From contig WMCF01000015.1 in the NCBI GenBank assembly GCA_009792885.1, forward strand, positions 16,494,813 to 16,558,812: a stretch of DNA of 64,000 nt, in the 5' to 3' direction. This stretch comes from Eremophila alpestris peregrina. Lineage: Eukaryota > Chordata > Aves > Passeriformes > Alaudidae. The translations under genes and the position numbers were made by a program. Within the stretch, counting starts at the first letter, position 1. Each line of letters opens with the position of its first letter. This document shows positions 61,501-64,000 of the stretch, in pieces. Under the pieces are notes generated by a model. The model was given only the letters and a program-made list of their open reading frames with translations. It was not told the origin of the DNA and searched no databases.

Positions 61501-64000
61501 AAAAAAATTTCTCTTTTCTTGAAATTTTCTTTTATGCAACACTGTGCTACTTTAGCAGCACCATTTTTAATGTAGAAGGTGATTAAATGCAGTCACAGTG
61601 TACAGACGACAGAACTGATGAATCCAAACATAATTCCTTGTACCCTTCTTTTGTTCTCATTTGTGTTGCATGCGGCATTTCTATGCAGAAATCCAGCTCC
61701 TCTGACTAGAGATGCTGCCTTTTTTCCTAAAATATTCCATTTACTCTGATGTACCCTGCAAAGAGAGACTGGCTGATTGTAGGTCATATTGGCACCCACC
61801 AATAGTTACCTATTCATTCAAAAATCCTCATAATAGGACAGGTCTGGTCCAAATGAATTTGATGCTTCTTTGCTGGCAGCTTCAAAAGGAAGAAGAATAT
61901 GGTCCTTTTGGTCTTCAAAATGAAGACAAGTTGTTTGTTTTTTTTAAAGACAACTAATTTATCAGCACCTTGACTAAGCAGGTTCTTTTCTATTAAAAAT
62001 ACAGCTCTGCTGTTTATAGCTTGCCTTTAAAAATAAAACCAAAGCAGAAAGAAATACCACACAATAATGTCATGACCCTCCTCATTCCTTTTTCTCACCT
62101 GAAAGGCAGATTGCTTCTTGCAAAAGGAGTGCTCACAAAATGAGTGTGTGCCTTTTTCACAGGCAAAACCCTTCATCTCATCCTGATGTAATTAGCCAAA
62201 GAATGGTAAATATATACATAATAATTATTCTTCCTTTGAGGACACATATTTACTGGTATAATATATTCTCCCCCATCCCGGTGAATGCTGCGTTGCTCAG
62301 TGTCTTTGGTTTGCAAATGTGTCCCTATGGACACATGTCCGTGTCTTATTTCTTTATTGCTGTGTTTCCAATTTTGGAGAATTTAGACAGCAGTTCAATC
62401 ATTAACATTCCTTTAAGCATTTCTTTTTCCATAAAGAAAAGTATAATGTTAGTAACACCTCCTTGTCAGATGAACAAACTTATACAAGTTCAAAATGCAA
62501 GGTTTTTAAATGTTTACAGTTATGGGAGGGAGAAATGTGTGGTGATGTGTTTACTCTTCTGGGAAGAACTAATCAAGCAAAGGGTTCTGTTACATGAGAA
62601 ATATGGGAATAATTTGCATCACAGTAAATAGGATATTTATGTGTCTTTCTCAGAACCATCTTAAGTAATGCCTCATGACCAGAATACATGTGCTGGTCAA
62701 CTCAGAAATGTGCATCACAGCACTGAATGTTCCTTTTCCATGGAACTGAACATTTCCTTTCCCCAGACAACCTGTACATGAAGGGCTTGTCCTCATTAGT
62801 TGTCACTACTGTAGGAGCCATCAGTATGGCAATGAACCTTCTAATGACATAATTGTTGCTGACTACTGGGCCTCATGCATTGTGTTTCTATGAAGAAATA
62901 CAATGAAGATTCTATTTCTGAGATAGTTCTGATGCTCTAATACTTTATGAATGAAATTTCATTCAACCTTCATTATAATGGATGCAAATTTCTCTATATG
63001 TTGTGCAAATTTTTTTTATAACTTTATTTTATTTTTATGGCATCACCTACATCCACAAATGATAAAGGTAACAGGGTTCCCAAACACAAAACCTTCAATG
63101 TTTGCCCCTGAGATCCTGCAGCTGGAGTGAGCAAACAGTGTGTTCAGTCTCTGAGAGATGGTTTCATGTGTATGATAAAAATAAGAGAAATGTTCCCTCG
63201 GGAAATGAATATGAAAAACTGCTAAGAATGCAAAGTCAAGTTTTCAAAAGAAGAAATGAAAGCAGAGTAGATGACTAGATGTGAAAGAGAGTAGTGTACT
63301 AGATATTTTAAGTTTGGCTCTAGGACTTCCAAATTTAGGTGCTAAACTTTAAATCTATATTGCCAGAGTACAATTTGGTGTTAATTATTTGCAATTTTAT
63401 ATATTTTGGCAATATATTCCATGTTTTAACAAATGATTTTTTCCTATGCCAAGGCATCCATAAATTAGACTTGATTGAAATGGCAAATTATGTCACCTGG
63501 AAGAAATGGATGTGTAATAGATTCAGTACAAGGACTCCCAGCTTGCCGTTTATTAAATGTTTGTGCCTTTTGAAAACTGTAAAGGGATTTTCAAATGAAA
63601 GCTGCCCTTGGCAGAAAGAAGACTGAGTCTAAGGAGGCCAAAACAGTCAGCAAAATACAATCTCGAGAGAGTGGTGGTTGAACTCTCCCAGTCCCTGCTG
63701 CTTCCCTGGCTCTCCATACCCTGTAAGGCAGCAAGAAGTCATGCAGAGAAATTGCAGGCTGCCTGTGAAGGAGGTGTAAGCCCCTGTGTCAGCATAAAAT
63801 GTCACTGCCAAATTAGCTGGGGGCTCAGTTGCACTGGGCTTGATTTGGCCACCTGGAGCTAACTTCACTCTGCACTTTGGGGAGCGTTGCCTCACATGCT
63901 ACAGTATTTCTCACTTTCAAAGCCTCAAAAGCAATGGCAAAATTTTAGAGTTATGAGATGGGAGGGATTTTACCAGCTTCATCTAGATCCATATGGGCCT
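52568..64000 (-). other. HTR2A: HTR2A intron upstream of the last exon
   Basis: On the minus strand this is the intron before the TM5-TM7 exon. I looked for the exon with DRY and TM3/TM4 and for the N-terminal exon, and found neither in the 11.4 kb available; in human this intron is very long. The largest open frame (62140-62631, plus) is AT-rich and hydrophobic, without a domain. No repeat that I can name with confidence was found. Confidence 0.65.

Noticed and set aside
62140..62631. 163-codon plus-strand open frame in the HTR2A intron
   Set aside because: AT-rich, hydrophobic, no domain, no splice or promoter context; within chance for this composition.
1..64000. CRISPR arrays, operons, tRNA or rRNA genes
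   Set aside because: Nothing of the kind was seen; splice sites, CR1 and LTR repeats show vertebrate nuclear DNA.

Overview
The window is a stretch of vertebrate nuclear DNA, most likely from a songbird. It carries three protein-coding genes in the order LRCH1 (+), ESD (-), HTR2A (-), which is the order on human 13q14. The exons are short, separated by long AT-rich introns, and bounded by consensus splice sites. The interspersed repeats look like avian CR1 LINE fragments and endogenous-retrovirus LTRs of the kind I know from passerines. Repeat and gene identities come from recognising translated or nucleotide sequence; no database search was run.

Layout. (1) 1-24,460: the 3' part of LRCH1. 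Three consecutive coding exons (1-80, 3511-3648, 4877-4954) encode the linker and most of the calponin-homology (CH) domain. They are followed by two alternative last exons. The exon at 12402-12608 finishes the CH domain and adds a C-terminal membrane anchor. The exon at 21874-21987 finishes it without one and leads into a 2.4 kb 3'UTR. (2) 26,240-37,090: the complete coding sequence of ESD (S-formylglutathione hydrolase, 282 residues) on the minus strand. It has eight coding exons, a noncoding first exon in a CpG island at about 36,600-37,090, and a GC-AG intron before the last exon. LRCH1 and ESD converge tail to tail. (3) 37,100-51,300: an intergenic stretch with no gene I can support. It is populated by CR1 and LTR relics. 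(4) 51,753-52,567: the last coding exon of HTR2A (serotonin 5-HT2A receptor) on the minus strand, covering the end of extracellular loop 2 through TM5-TM7 and the C-tail. (5) 52,568-64,000: the upstream HTR2A intron. I see no further coding exon, so the earlier HTR2A exons should lie beyond the window.

The three genes are not a functional unit. LRCH1 is a cytoskeletal/GTPase-signalling scaffold, ESD is a cytosolic formaldehyde-detoxification esterase, and HTR2A is a Gq-coupled receptor. I found no new multi-gene system. The points most worth a second look are: the pair of homologous, mutually exclusive LRCH1 last exons with opposite membrane fate; the ESD GC donor followed by a 96-codon open read-through; a predicted ESD upstream ORF overlapping the start codon; and, in HTR2A, an in-frame 15-nt tandem duplication in extracellular loop 2 plus alanine at the ligand-contact position 5.46.
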